DNA of 64,000 nucleotides from Candidatus Brachythrix odensensis (GCA_016714465.1 JADKDT010000008.1:167997-231996); one strand, 5' to 3'; counted from the stretch's first letter, positions 13,232 to 22,777 are shown. Notes: generated by a model from the sequence alone, not told the origin. Translations and numbers: made by a program.

Positions 13232-15361
13232 ATGTCGAACCAGACCCGTCTGGCCACCCTGCTCCGCCGCGCGCCGTGCCAGTATCTCGCCATCATCGGC
13301 GCATTTGGGCGTTGGGTCATGCTGGGGGCGCTCGCCGGCGGGCTAGCCGGACCGGCCTCGGCACTCTTTCTGGTCACCCTGCGCTGGGCGTCGGACATCC
13401 ACGCCCATAACCCGTGGACGCTGTGGCTGCTCCCGTTTGCGGGGATCGCGATGCATCTGCTTTACGCCACGTTTGGCGGCACAACCGCGCGTGGGAACAA
13501 CCTGCTGATCGAGGAATTGCACCTCAATCGGCGCGACGTTCCGCTAAGAATGGCGCCGCTGGGGTTCATGGCCCCGGTCGTAGCTCTGCTCTTTGGCGGT
13601 TCGGTGGCCAGTGTCGGCACCGCAGTCCAAATGGGCGGGGCCCTCGCGGACTGGCTGGCCCGTACTTTGCGCCTTAGCCGCGAGGAACGCCGGGTCATGC
13701 TGATGGCCGGCTTGAGCGGCGGCTTTGGCTCGGTGATCGGCGCGCCGGCGGCTGGCGCGGTTTTTGGGATGGAAGTCCAGAGCGTTGGGCGGATTCGGTA
13801 TGAGGGCATCGTGCCCTGCCTGGTCTCATCGCTGGTGGCCTACGGGATCGTGCGCCTGCTTGGGGTGCCGTTTGGGCTCTATCCCCAACTCCCCCTGTTC
13901 GCCTTCGATCCGGTCATCGCGCTCAAGGTGGGGCTGGCCGGCGCCGCCTTTGGCCTGTGCAGCCTGGCCTTCATCGAGCTCACTCAGGCTGTCAATAAGC
14001 TGCTCGGGCGGGTCGCCGGCCCGCGGGGATGGCTCAAGCCGGCCCTGGGCGGATTTGTGATCATCGTCCTCGCCGCGCTTATCGGCACCCAGGAGTACCT
14101 GGGCATGAGCGAGCCCCTCCTGGCCGCAGTGTGGGCGGGCGCGGGAATCTCGGCCTTCGCCTTTCTGGCCAAGCTCATCTTCACCAGCCTGACCGTCGGT
14201 GCCGGCTTCCGCGCCGGCGAGATCACCCCGCTGTTCATCATGGGGGCCACACTCGGCTACGCCCTCGCGCCGGCCCTCGGCGTGCCGCCGATGCTGCTGG
14301 CGGCGGTTGGCTTTGTGGCGGTCTTTGCCGGGGCGTCGAACACGCCCATCGCCTCGGCCCTGATCGGGATCGAACTCTTTGGCGCCGGAGGATGGATCTA
14401 CATGCTGATCGGGACAGTGGTGAGCTATGTCTTCTCCGGCCACCGAAGCATCTACGTCACCCAGCGGGTCGATGTGCCCAAGTACATGTTCGAGATCCCC
14501 AAACGGGTGGCGGTCCGCGAAGTCATGACCCGCGCGCTGGCGACGATCGGGCCGGACGCGCCGTTGAGCGAGGTACTGCGGCTGCTCGGGGAGCGCGGAG
14601 TTAAGTCGGTTTTGGTGCTGGAGGACGCGCGTTTGGTTGGCATCATCACCGACGGGGACCTGCTGCGCCGCGGCGGCGTCTCGTTGACCGGAGACGCCGC
14701 TGCGGCGCCGATCCTGCAAGTCGCGCCGGGCAATGCCGCCCGGGACACCATGACCCCGGACCCTGTGACAGTGGATGAGACTGCCTCGTTGGACGCGGCG
14801 GCGCGGCTGCTCACCCAATCCCGTCTGAAGCGCCTGCCGGTCGTTGACCGGAACGGGGCCGTCACGGGTGTCATCGCGCGCTCGGACATTCTGCGCCGGC
14901 TGGGCGAGGACGCCCACCTGCGGATCGAGACGCCCCTGCTTGCGGCGGGCGAGGCTGGCCCAGGCGCCACCGTGCGGGGCTGGATGCGAACGGATGTCGC
15001 GACGGTTGCGCCAGACGAGTCCTTTGCCACAGTACTCGAGCGCATGGTCGGCGACCCGCTCCGGCGGGTGGTCGTGATCGACGAGGATCGGCGCGTGCTG
15101 GGGATCATCATCGACGCCGACCTGCTGGACTCGGCTCGCGGGACGCCTGACGAGGTCGTTGCGGAGGACGTCATGTCACCGACCGTCTACACCGTCCGCG
15201 ATGACGCCCGGCCGATCGATGTGATCCAGACCATGATTCAGCGCCGGGTCAAGCGCCTGATCGTCGTCGACGCGGAGAATCGGCTGCTGGGGATCATCGA
15301 CCGTCACGACATGCTGCGGGCGATGATGGAGCGAGGCGTGATCCGCCCGATACTGACTTAA
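13232..15361 (+). CDS. CLC-family chloride/fluoride transporter with four CBS domains
   Basis: A 709-residue integral membrane protein. Residues 1-415 are a CLC fold with about ten hydrophobic helices, including LFGGSVASVGTAVQMGG, GLSGGFGSVIGAPAAG, GAGFRAGEITPLFIMG and FAGASNTPIASALIG. The usual gating glutamate of the GREG(P/T) motif is replaced: the aligned position is Val128. Residues 425-709 carry four CBS units, each with a nucleotide-type ending: VGIITDGDLLRR, TGVIARSDILRR, LGIIIDADLLDS and LGIIDRHDMLRAM. CBS pairs bind adenosyl ligands and gate the transporter. The TAVQMGG variant resembles the CLC-F-like branch more than classical ClC-ec1. The gene is monocistronic, with a terminator at its 3' end. 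Confidence 0.85.
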   Translation: MSNQTRLATLLRRAPCQYLAIIGAFGRWVMLGALAGGLAGPASALFLVTLRWASDIHAHNPWTLWLLPFAGIAMHLLYATFGGTTARGNNLLIEELHLNRRDVPLRMAPLGFMAPVVALLFGGSVASVGTAVQMGGALADWLARTLRLSREERRVMLMAGLSGGFGSVIGAPAAGAVFGMEVQSVGRIRYEGIVPCLVSSLVAYGIVRLLGVPFGLYPQLPLFAFDPVIALKVGLAGAAFGLCSLAFIELTQAVNKLLGRVAGPRGWLKPALGGFVIIVLAALIGTQEYLGMSEPLLAAVWAGAGISAFAFLAKLIFTSLTVGAGFRAGEITPLFIMGATLGYALAPALGVPPMLLAAVGFVAVFAGASNTPIASALIGIELFGAGGWIYMLIGTVVSYVFSGHRSIYVTQRVDVPKYMFEIPKRVAVREVMTRALATIGPDAPLSEVLRLLGERGVKSVLVLEDARLVGIITDGDLLRRGGVSLTGDAAAAPILQVAPGNAARDTMTPDPVTVDETASLDAAARLLTQSRLKRLPVVDRNGAVTGVIARSDILRRLGEDAHLRIETPLLAAGEAGPGATVRGWMRTDVATVAPDESFATVLERMVGDPLRRVVVIDEDRRVLGIIIDADLLDSARGTPDEVVAEDVMSPTVYTVRDDARPIDVIQTMIQRRVKRLIVVDAENRLLGIIDRHDMLRAMMERGVIRPILT

Positions 15362-15395
15362 ACCTCGCGGGTCTTCGAGACCCGCGAGGTTTTTT
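15361..15395 (+). terminator. Intrinsic terminator of the CLC gene
   Basis: Stem AACCTCGCGGGTC/GACCCGCGAGGTT with a tight loop is followed by TTTTTT, overlapping the last base of the stop codon. It is the one clear rho-independent terminator in the set. The following 15396-15558 holds no gene. Confidence 0.9.
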
Positions 15396-15558
15396 GGGGT
15401 CGATGACGCGGGTAGCCAGCGGTTGAGCGACATCAACGCTTGATCCCGACGATTCCCTGCCGCGGTATGGGTCCCGCTGTCACTCCGGCGCAGGACGGAG
15501 TTTCGCGCGGGATGACGGGTGTGGGGACACCCAGTAGGAGTAAGATATCCGCCCGCCC

Positions 15559-17351
15559 ATGACCGCCGCTGAATTTACCGTCCGCCGCACCTGGCACGCC
15601 GATCGCCGTTCGCCTGCGCGCTGGAGTGCTCTCCTACATGGCCCGCCAGTGGTATCTCCTGTTGGGGATCGTGCTCGGCGCGCTGGGGAATGCCGGCGGG
15701 GCCGCCATCATGCAGGTCCAGATCGGGGTGGCCTTCGGCGAAATCTCCAAACCCGGCTTCACCTGGCCGCGATGGAGGCATCGCCGTCCTCATCATCACC
15801 TCGCAGCTCGTCCGGCGGCGTGCTGCAATTCATCGCAACTTCTCGGCCGACCTGGCCGGCCAGCGCCTCGAGCGCGACATGCGCGACGAGCTCTACGCCA
15901 GCCTGATCGGCAAGAGCATGTCCTTTCATGACCGCCAGCGCATCGGCGATGTGCTCGCCCGGGCCAGCAACGATGTGCGCGAGGTCAACCTGATGATGTC
16001 GCCCGGGGTCAACATCGTTTTGGGCTCAGGCGGCTTCCTGCTCATGCCGCTCATCGCCGCGCCTCAGATCCACCCGCAGTTGATCCTGGTCCCGCTCGGC
16101 TTTCTGGGCGCTTACTTCTTCCTCGTCCGGGACTACCTCACCCGTCTGGCCCCAGCCACCGACGCGGTCCGGCGCGACTTCGGCAAGATGAACATGGCCC
16201 TGTCCGAGTCGATCGACGGAATCGAGACAGTCAAGGCCTCGGCCCAGGAATTGCGCGAGGCCGCCCGCTTCGAGGCCGGCCTGGTCGACTGGATCCGTTC
16301 GACCCTGCGCCAGGGCTACACCGAGTCACGCTTTCTGCCACTCCTGCTGTTCGGCCTCGCCCACGCATTCGGGCTGTGGCACAGCCTGTCGCTCTACACG
16401 GCCGGACAGATCGACATTGGCGGGGTGGTGTCGTTCAACGCCCTGCTCACCCTCTTCCAGTTTCCGACCTTCGCCTCGCAGTTCGCCTACTCGCAGCTGT
16501 CATCGGGCCTGGCCAGCGCCCGGCGCATGCTGCAGGTCATCAACGACGAGGTCGGCACGTTCGAGACGCTCAAGGTCGCCCGCAGCGAAGGCTACGCCGA
16601 ACCGATGCGGGGCGAGGTCGAGTTTCGGGACGTGAGTTTCCGTTACGCGGGGAATGACCCCGAGGCCGACACCAGCGAACATCCGGCTGTGCTGAGTCAC
16701 GTCTCATTCACGGTCAAGGCCGGCCAGACCGTCGCCATCGTTGGCCAAACCGGGGCGGGCAAGAGCACCGTCGTTAAGCTGCTCAACCGGATCTACGACG
16801 TCGATGACGGCAGCGTGCGGGTGGATGGGGTCGACGTGCGCGAGTGGAACCTCGACGCGCTGCGGCGCCAAATCTCGATCATCGAGCAGGATATCTTCCT
16901 GTTTTCGCGCAGCGTGGCGGACAACATTGCGTTTGGCAACCCGACGGCCACCCGTGTCCAGGTCGAGGAGGCCGCCCGGGCCGCCCAGGCCCACGACTTC
17001 ATTCTGGCCTTCAAGGACGGTTACGACACCGTCGTGGGCGAGCGCGGGGTGACCCTTTCGGGCGGACAACGCCAGCGCATCGCCATCGCCCGGGCCTTTT
17101 TGACTGACCCGCACATTCTGATCCTCGACGACGCGACAAGCGCCATCGACTCGGCGACCGAGGATCAGATCCAGCGCGCCATCCTGCGGGCAGCCGCCGG
17201 GCGGACCACTTTCCTGATCACCCATCGCCTCTCGCAAATTCGATGGGCCGATCTCATCCTCGTTATCCGCGGCGGCGCGCTTGAAGCGGCCGGCAATCAC
17301 GACGAACTTATGCGAAGCTCGCCCGCCTACCGGGCGATCTTCGCCCGCTGA
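15559..17351 (+). CDS. ABC exporter half-transporter, degenerate-site subunit, frameshifted
   Basis: A membrane domain is fused to an ATPase domain (about 595 residues when repaired). The N-terminus is spread over three frames: start [19 protein letters not shown] (15559), then [18 protein letters not shown], then [14 protein letters not shown], then GVLQFI, then [20 protein letters not shown]. Four single-base changes between 15620 and 15845, two of them compensating, restore a normal exporter. From there it is intact: Walker [16 protein letters not shown], signature [14 protein letters not shown], and Walker B LILDD with aspartate where the catalytic glutamate is usual. That substitution marks the degenerate-site partner of heterodimeric exporters such as TM287/288. 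The next gene, 2 bases on, is the partner. Confidence 0.88.
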
Positions 17352-17353
17352 CC

Positions 17354-19198
17354 ATGGGCATGTTCTCAGGGCTCGCCGGCGAAGCCTACGACCGGCAATA
17401 CACCGACCGCCAGCTCGCCGCCCGCCTGCTCAAGTACCTCGCGCCGCGTGTGCGGGACGCCCGTCTGGTCCTGCTCGGGATGGCCCTGCTGACCGTGATT
17501 GGGCTGGCCGACCCGCTCATCGTATCGCGCACCCTCGACGTGCTGCGGGCCATCGCGGCGGGCACGGACACGACAGACAAGGGCGCACTCGTTACCGGCC
17601 TGATCGCGGCCCTGTTCGCGTTCTCGCTCCTGGTCTGGTTGCTCAACATCCTGCGCCGCCGGGCGATGGCCCGCCTGGTCGCCGAGATGATTGCCGAGCT
17701 GCGCCGGGACGCCTTCAATGCCGTCATCCGGCACGACTTGTCTTTCTTCGACAAATACCAATCGGGCAAGATCATGTCGCGTATCTCGAACGACACCCAG
17801 GAGCTCTCCCAGGTGGCCAATCTGATTTCCGACCTGGCCAACCAGTTCACGACGCTGATCTTCCTGGTCTTCATCCTGTTGGGGATCTCCGTCCCAATGA
17901 CGTTATCCCTCGTGGTCATGGCGCCCATCATCGCGGTGGCGGCCGCGCTCTTCCGCAGGTTGGCCCGCACCGTCACCCGCAACGGCTTCCGGGCCATCGC
18001 CGACGTCAACAGCGCCATCCAGGAGGCGGTGGCCGGAATGCGGGTGGCCAAGAACTTCCGCCAGGAAGCCGCCCTCTATGCCGGCTTCAGCACCGTCAAT
18101 CGCCGCTCGTATGTTGTCAATGTGCGGCGCGGCCTGGTGCTGTCAAACATCTTCCCCACCCTCAACATGCTGACCGGTCTGGGCACCGCCATCATGCTCT
18201 ATCTCGGCGCGCTCAATGTCACAACCTTCGGACTTACCCTGGGCGGGTTGTATCTCTTCCTGACGAGTCTTGACCGCTTCTGGTTTCCAATGACCAACCT
18301 GGCCGCCTTCTACAGCCAGATCCAAAGCGGCTTTTCGGCCTGCGAGCGCATCTTCGCCCTTATCGACGCCGAGTCGAATGTCGCCCAGCTCCCCGAAACC
18401 TCGAAGCGCCGAATTGAACGCGGGGCCATCACCTTCGACGATTTGAGCTTCCGCTACAACACCCAGCAACAGGTGCTCGACCACTTCAGCCTCGACATCG
18501 CTCCGGGCGAGAGCGTGGCCTTCGTCGGCCACACTGGGGCGGGCAAGAGCAGCATCGCGAAGCTCATTGCCCGGTTCTACGAATACCAGAGCGGGCGTTT
18601 GCTCATCGACGGACACGACATCCGCGGCTTCGATCTGTCCGACTACCGCCGCCAGATCGGGTTGGTCTCGCAGTCGCCATTTTTGTTTGCCGGCACAATA
18701 GCGGACAATATCCGTTATGCGGCGCCAGACCTCGGGGATGCCGAGATCGCCCGGATCGCCAACCGGATCGGCTCGGGCGAGTGGATGGGCAGTCTTCCCC
18801 ATGGCCTGCAGACCGAAGTCGGCGAGCGCGGCGGTTCACTCTCGCTCGGCCAGCGCCAGCTTGTCGCGCTGGCCAGGGTGATGGCCCAGCGCCCCGCGAT
18901 CTTCATCCTCGACGAAGCCACCGCCTCGGTCGACCCCTTTACCGAGTCGCAGATCCAGGAAGCGCTGGCGCTGCTGCTCAAGCAAAGCACCTCGATCCTG
19001 ATTGCCCATCGCCTGTCAACAGTCCGGGCCGTTGACCGCATCATCGTGCTGGACAAAGGCCGGATCATCCAGCAGGGCAACCACGAGTCGCTGATGGCTC
19101 AGGGCGGGCACTACGCGACGCTTTATGACACGTATTTCCGGCATCAATCCGCCGACTATCACGTCACGCTCGAGCCAGCCGCGCAGGTGAAGGCATGA
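17354..19198 (+). CDS. ABC exporter half-transporter, canonical-site subunit
   Basis: A 614-residue type IV (MsbA-like) exporter subunit. Six membrane helices are followed by an ATPase with Walker A VGHTGAGKSSIAKLI, Q-loop SQSPFLFAGTIADN, signature LSLGQRQLVALARV and Walker B FILDEATASVDP with a catalytic Glu, then the H-loop AHRLST. It starts 2 bases after the first subunit and overlaps the oxidoreductase gene by ATGA (19195-19198). With the preceding subunit it should form a heterodimeric efflux pump in the cytoplasmic membrane. The substrate (drug, lipid or sugar-lipid) cannot be told from sequence. Confidence 0.92.
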   Translation: MGMFSGLAGEAYDRQYTDRQLAARLLKYLAPRVRDARLVLLGMALLTVIGLADPLIVSRTLDVLRAIAAGTDTTDKGALVTGLIAALFAFSLLVWLLNILRRRAMARLVAEMIAELRRDAFNAVIRHDLSFFDKYQSGKIMSRISNDTQELSQVANLISDLANQFTTLIFLVFILLGISVPMTLSLVVMAPIIAVAAALFRRLARTVTRNGFRAIADVNSAIQEAVAGMRVAKNFRQEAALYAGFSTVNRRSYVVNVRRGLVLSNIFPTLNMLTGLGTAIMLYLGALNVTTFGLTLGGLYLFLTSLDRFWFPMTNLAAFYSQIQSGFSACERIFALIDAESNVAQLPETSKRRIERGAITFDDLSFRYNTQQQVLDHFSLDIAPGESVAFVGHTGAGKSSIAKLIARFYEYQSGRLLIDGHDIRGFDLSDYRRQIGLVSQSPFLFAGTIADNIRYAAPDLGDAEIARIANRIGSGEWMGSLPHGLQTEVGERGGSLSLGQRQLVALARVMAQRPAIFILDEATASVDPFTESQIQEALALLLKQSTSILIAHRLSTVRAVDRIIVLDKGRIIQQGNHESLMAQGGHYATLYDTYFRHQSADYHVTLEPAAQVKA

Positions 19199-20328
19199 AG
19201 CCGCTCGGGGTGGCCCTTATTGGCTATGGCGGAATCGCCCGCTCGCACGCCCAGGGATGGCGCGACCTCGGTTTGCACTACGCCCTGCCGGCCGACAGCG
19301 TGCGGGTTATTGGCGTGGCAACCCGCCGCCAGGACTCCGCCGAAACAGCTGCCGCAGAGCTGGGCTGCGCCATTGCGACCACGGATGCAGCCCGCCTGAT
19401 CCAGCGCGACGACGTCGATGTCATCGACATCTGCGCTCCGACCGCCGCCCATCTCGAGTACGTCAAATTGGCCATCGCGGCCGGCAAACACGTCTATCTG
19501 GAAAAGCCGGTCGCCGCCAGCCTGGCTGATGCCCGCGTCATCGCGGCAGCCGTGGCCGGTTCCGGCGTCACCTGTCAGGTCAACTTCAATTACCGTTGGC
19601 TGCCGGCCGCCCAGCGCATGCGGGCGCTCATCGACGAAGGCTTCCTCGGCGCGATTTCGTCGGTCCGCGCGCGCTACTGCCGCTCGAGCCATGCAAGCGC
19701 TGCCCGACCGCGGACATGGCGGCACATCCTGGCCGAGTCCGGCGGCGGCGCGTTTGCCGATCTTGGCGCGCACATCATCGACCTTGTGTCATGGATGGCC
19801 GGCCCGATCGCCGAGGTCATGGCCGAATCCCGAATCGTCATTGCCCGACGTCCCGTCTCGTCAGGCGCATCTGAGCTAGGTCCGGTGGACACCGACGACG
19901 AAACCCGGGCGCTCGTCCGCTTTGCGTCCGGCGCGCGCGGGACGCTCGAAGCCAGCCGGGTCGCCGTCGGGACGGCCAACGATCTCGTGGTCGAGATACA
20001 CGGCGACAAAGGCGCGCTGCGCTACAGCCTCGAGGACCCGAACTGGCTGTGGGCCTACGACGGGGCAGCACCGGAATCGCGCCGGGGCTGGACCCGCGTC
20101 GAGACCATCCAACGTTATGCAGGCGCGCTTCATCCAGACTGGGCGGCCGCGGTCGGCGTGGCCCGCGGGCATGCCGAGAGCCAGTACCGTTTTGCGCGGG
20201 CCGTGTGGGATCGGACCAAAGCAGATCCTGGCATTGAAACCGGTGTCGCCGTGCAAGCCGTGATCGACGCTGTCTATCGCTCAGCCGCCCAGCGGGCCTG
20301 GACGCGGGTCGAACAGGAGCCAATATGA
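19195..20328 (+). CDS. Gfo/Idh/MocA family oxidoreductase
   Basis: A 377-residue NAD(P)-dependent sugar or cyclitol oxidoreductase. The N-terminal Rossmann motif is ALIGYGGIARSHAQGWRDL, the conserved EKP catalytic block is HVYLEKPVAASLADA, and the C-terminal substrate domain starts CQVNFNYRWLPAAQ and holds GGGAFADLGAHIIDLVSWM with the usual D..H active-site pattern. It is coupled at both ends by 4-base overlaps, to the ABC subunit upstream and the globin gene downstream. The substrate is unknown. Confidence 0.9.
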   Translation: MKPLGVALIGYGGIARSHAQGWRDLGLHYALPADSVRVIGVATRRQDSAETAAAELGCAIATTDAARLIQRDDVDVIDICAPTAAHLEYVKLAIAAGKHVYLEKPVAASLADARVIAAAVAGSGVTCQVNFNYRWLPAAQRMRALIDEGFLGAISSVRARYCRSSHASAARPRTWRHILAESGGGAFADLGAHIIDLVSWMAGPIAEVMAESRIVIARRPVSSGASELGPVDTDDETRALVRFASGARGTLEASRVAVGTANDLVVEIHGDKGALRYSLEDPNWLWAYDGAAPESRRGWTRVETIQRYAGALHPDWAAAVGVARGHAESQYRFARAVWDRTKADPGIETGVAVQAVIDAVYRSAAQRAWTRVEQEPI

Positions 20329-20771
20329 CTCGTGGACCCATCTACGTCCCGCCCATCGATCCGCGCAGCGTGCCCGCGCCCAGCAAGGAGATCTACGCCC
20401 GGATGGGCGAGGCCAACATCTTCGCCATGCTGGCCGACTTCTATGGCGAGTTGGAGCAGTCGAGCATCCGCGGCATGTTCCCGCCCGACATGAAACGCGC
20501 GTCGGAAAAGTCGGCCGCCTTCTTTGTTGGCCTGTTGGGCGGCCCGCCCTTGTACCACGAACGGTATGGCAATCCGGCCATGCGCGCCCGGCACATGCCC
20601 TTCGCGATCGATCCGGCCGGCCGGGATGTGTGGGTGGCCTGTTTCGAGCGCACGCTCGCGCGGGCGGTCGACGCCTACGCCTTTCCGCCCGAGCATCTGG
20701 ACGGCTTCCTCGCCTTTCTGCGCGGGTTTTCGATGTGGATGGTGAACTCCGCTCCCCCGCAAGGGAAATAA
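20325..20771 (+). CDS. Truncated hemoglobin (bac_globin)
   Basis: 148 residues with the two-over-two globin pattern: EIYARMGEANIFAMLADFY (helices A/B), SIRGMFPPDM, FFVGLLGGPPLYHERYG and MRARHMPFAID, where the His is the proximal heme ligand, then VWVACFERTLARAVDAY. It fits group II/III truncated hemoglobins, which bind O2 or NO in the cytoplasm and often act in NO or oxygen handling. It is the last gene of the ABC-oxidoreductase operon and starts within an ATGA overlap. Its TAA stop lies inside a 61-base palindrome. Confidence 0.88.
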   Translation: MTRGPIYVPPIDPRSVPAPSKEIYARMGEANIFAMLADFYGELEQSSIRGMFPPDMKRASEKSAAFFVGLLGGPPLYHERYGNPAMRARHMPFAIDPAGRDVWVACFERTLARAVDAYAFPPEHLDGFLAFLRGFSMWMVNSAPPQGK

Positions 20772-20826
20772 TGTCAGAAACGGTGCTCCCCGGCTTCGCC
20801 GGGGAGCACCGTTTCTGACATTATTT
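20766..20826. repeat. 61-base perfect palindrome between convergent genes
   Basis: A 28-bp stem (AAATAATGTCAGAAACGGTG plus CTCCCCGG) around CTTCG. The left arm includes the globin TAA stop, and the right arm ends 9 bases before the converging gene's stop. It could serve both transcripts; no T-run extends beyond TTATTT. Confidence 0.9.
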
Positions 20827-20835
20827 CTCCCAAAA

Positions 20836-22677
20836 CTAGGGGACGGAGTACTCGACCGTCGCCGTCTTCGTGTTGATCCCATAAACGACGCTGTCGATGA
20901 GGAACCAGGCGGTGTCGCCGCGCCATTCCAGCTCTTTCGGGATCGTCACCAGCAACGAGCCGGTCTTCAGCGTCACCGTCTTGCGGCCCGGGCTGACGCC
21001 GTCCTTGAGGCCAAACGTCTCAATGGTCGCCTGAAGCGCGGGCTTTGCGGTCACCCGCACAACGCTCAGACCATTTGGGCCCAGTTGCGCGGACCACACT
21101 TCCGTCTCGCTGTCCTTGCTGAGCAGCCCTGAAGCGCGATCGGGAGCCAGCATGGGTCCGCCCTCCCGGTCAAAAATCGTCTGCCAGATTCGTTTGCCCG
21201 ATACAATATCCACTCCCCACAACTCGAAGCGGCGCGTGCCGCGGGTGCGCAGCGCGCGGACCAGCAGCACATCGCCTTGCACGGCCAGCGGCCGCAATTC
21301 GTAGTCCGGGTCGGTCAGGAGCTCGGTGACTTTGCCATTTGAGTCGGCGCCGACGAGGGTGTTGGCGCCGCCGGCAAAGACCCGGCCGCCTGCGGCGAGC
21401 ATGGCGGCATCGTTATGCTGCGTGGAGCGGGCCTTGGTCTGGTTCGACCAGGCCAGCTTCCCGGCCGCAAGATCGTATTTCTGCAGGCAGGAATTCGGCG
21501 AGCCATACCAGGCATACAGGCTCTGAGACGCAACATCGACCGTGTAGCCCTCATACGTGTAACCGACGATCGGGCTGCCCTGGCCCGTGGGCGAACAGGA
21601 GATCACGAACTTGACCTTTTCCTTGCCGTCGAGGTCGAGCATCGTCGCCTGAACCGCAAAGGGCGACTTCTCGCTTCGGTCCATCACCAGCAGCGTCTCA
21701 TTGACCCAGAACAGCCGGTTGAGCGAGTTCAGGCGTTGCGACCAGATCTTCCGGCCGCTCTTCGCGTCATAGCCCGAGAGCGTCCCGTCCGTCGTCAACG
21801 CCACCACACGTTGGCCAACGACGCTCAGGCAGTTCTCGCACACACCCGCCAGTTGATCAGGCATCGCCGTTTCCCAGAGCGTTGTGCCAGCCGTCTTGTC
21901 CAACGCGACCAGCCGCGTTTTGTCGGCCACGACCACCAGATCACCGCCGGCCGCATACCGAGAATTTGACGTCGTGACGAACTTCCATTTTGGCGCGCTT
22001 TTGGCCGTGTCCACCCAGATCAGGCGATACCGCTCCGCCTCAGCGGCGTCGGTCTTGAAAACGCGGGTGAGCACATCCGGTTTGGCGTCGGCGCGATCGG
22101 GGCCCGGAACCGTGACCGTGCTGTCATCCAGTCGCATCCTGGCAAAGGGGGAAACGATTTGAGGAAGTCCGGTCGGAAACTGAATTGGGCTGTTTGCGCC
22201 GAACGGCAACTTGAACCCCGGAAGCGTCTGGGAGAGCACAAACGCGACGAAACCAAAAATCGCGACGGTGAGGATCAGCGGAAAGACAATGGCAAAGCAC
22301 CCCACCCGTTTGACAGTGGTAGCTGCCGCGGGCGAGAGTGTGAACGGGGTCCCCATGGAGGCCGCCGTTCCTGCACTGAAAGCGCGCATCGAGCCAAGTC
22401 CCTCGACCAGGCGCTTGGACTCCGCCAGTCCGAGGCCCGTCCACCCGCGGACGAGCTTGATCGCCTGGATGGTCTGACCTTCGCCAACGAGACGGGTGAC
22501 TTCTTCGATCTGGGTGGAATTGAGGACCGTCGCGCTTTGCGCGCCCGAACTCGCCTGGCGCATCTCCTCGGGCACGACGATTGTGCTGCCACAGTACTCA
22601 CACGTCAGATTGAAGTTCGATCCACCTTCAAATCTGGCGGGACCGCCGCAATTGGGGCATTTGATGGTCATTGTCAT
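20836..22677 (-). CDS. Zinc-ribbon, L7/L12-like and PQQ-type propeller membrane protein
   Basis: About 613 residues with an unusual order. It begins with a zinc ribbon (CPNCGG, then CEYCGS), then a short helical unit QAIKLVRGWTGLGLAESK that resembles the C-terminal fold of ribosomal protein L7/L12. One membrane segment follows (IVFPLILTVAIFGFVAFVLS, about residue 145), then a large domain with PQQ-type beta-propeller repeats: GDLVVVADKTRLVALDKTAG, GTLSGYDAKSGRKIWSQ, AGKLAWSNQ and VDIVSGKRIWQT. The start at 22677 (MTMTIKCPNCGG) is preferred over 22704. The ribbon side would be cytoplasmic and the propeller outside. The role is unknown. Confidence 0.75.
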   Translation of the reverse strand: MTMTIKCPNCGGPARFEGGSNFNLTCEYCGSTIVVPEEMRQASSGAQSATVLNSTQIEEVTRLVGEGQTIQAIKLVRGWTGLGLAESKRLVEGLGSMRAFSAGTAASMGTPFTLSPAAATTVKRVGCFAIVFPLILTVAIFGFVAFVLSQTLPGFKLPFGANSPIQFPTGLPQIVSPFARMRLDDSTVTVPGPDRADAKPDVLTRVFKTDAAEAERYRLIWVDTAKSAPKWKFVTTSNSRYAAGGDLVVVADKTRLVALDKTAGTTLWETAMPDQLAGVCENCLSVVGQRVVALTTDGTLSGYDAKSGRKIWSQRLNSLNRLFWVNETLLVMDRSEKSPFAVQATMLDLDGKEKVKFVISCSPTGQGSPIVGYTYEGYTVDVASQSLYAWYGSPNSCLQKYDLAAGKLAWSNQTKARSTQHNDAAMLAAGGRVFAGGANTLVGADSNGKVTELLTDPDYELRPLAVQGDVLLVRALRTRGTRRFELWGVDIVSGKRIWQTIFDREGGPMLAPDRASGLLSKDSETEVWSAQLGPNGLSVVRVTAKPALQATIETFGLKDGVSPGRKTVTLKTGSLLVTIPKELEWRGDTAWFLIDSVVYGINTKTATVEYSVP

Positions 22678-22710
22678 GGGTTTATGGGGGCGCAGTATAG
22701 ACACGATTAC

Positions 22711-22777
22711 CAGATCCGCCTCCAGAGACGGTATCCCCCGGCTTCGCCGGGGGATACCGTCTCTGGAAACGGATCTG
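22711..22777. repeat. Two-part palindrome with internal loop
   Basis: Inner stem 22722-22766 (CCAGAGACGGTATCCCCCGG with CTTCG loop) and outer stem CAGATCCG/CGGATCTG are separated by a symmetric 3-base mismatch (CCT facing AAA). It lies 23 bases beyond the stop of the giant secreted protein. The CCAGAG arm end recurs at 61769-61811. Confidence 0.88.
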
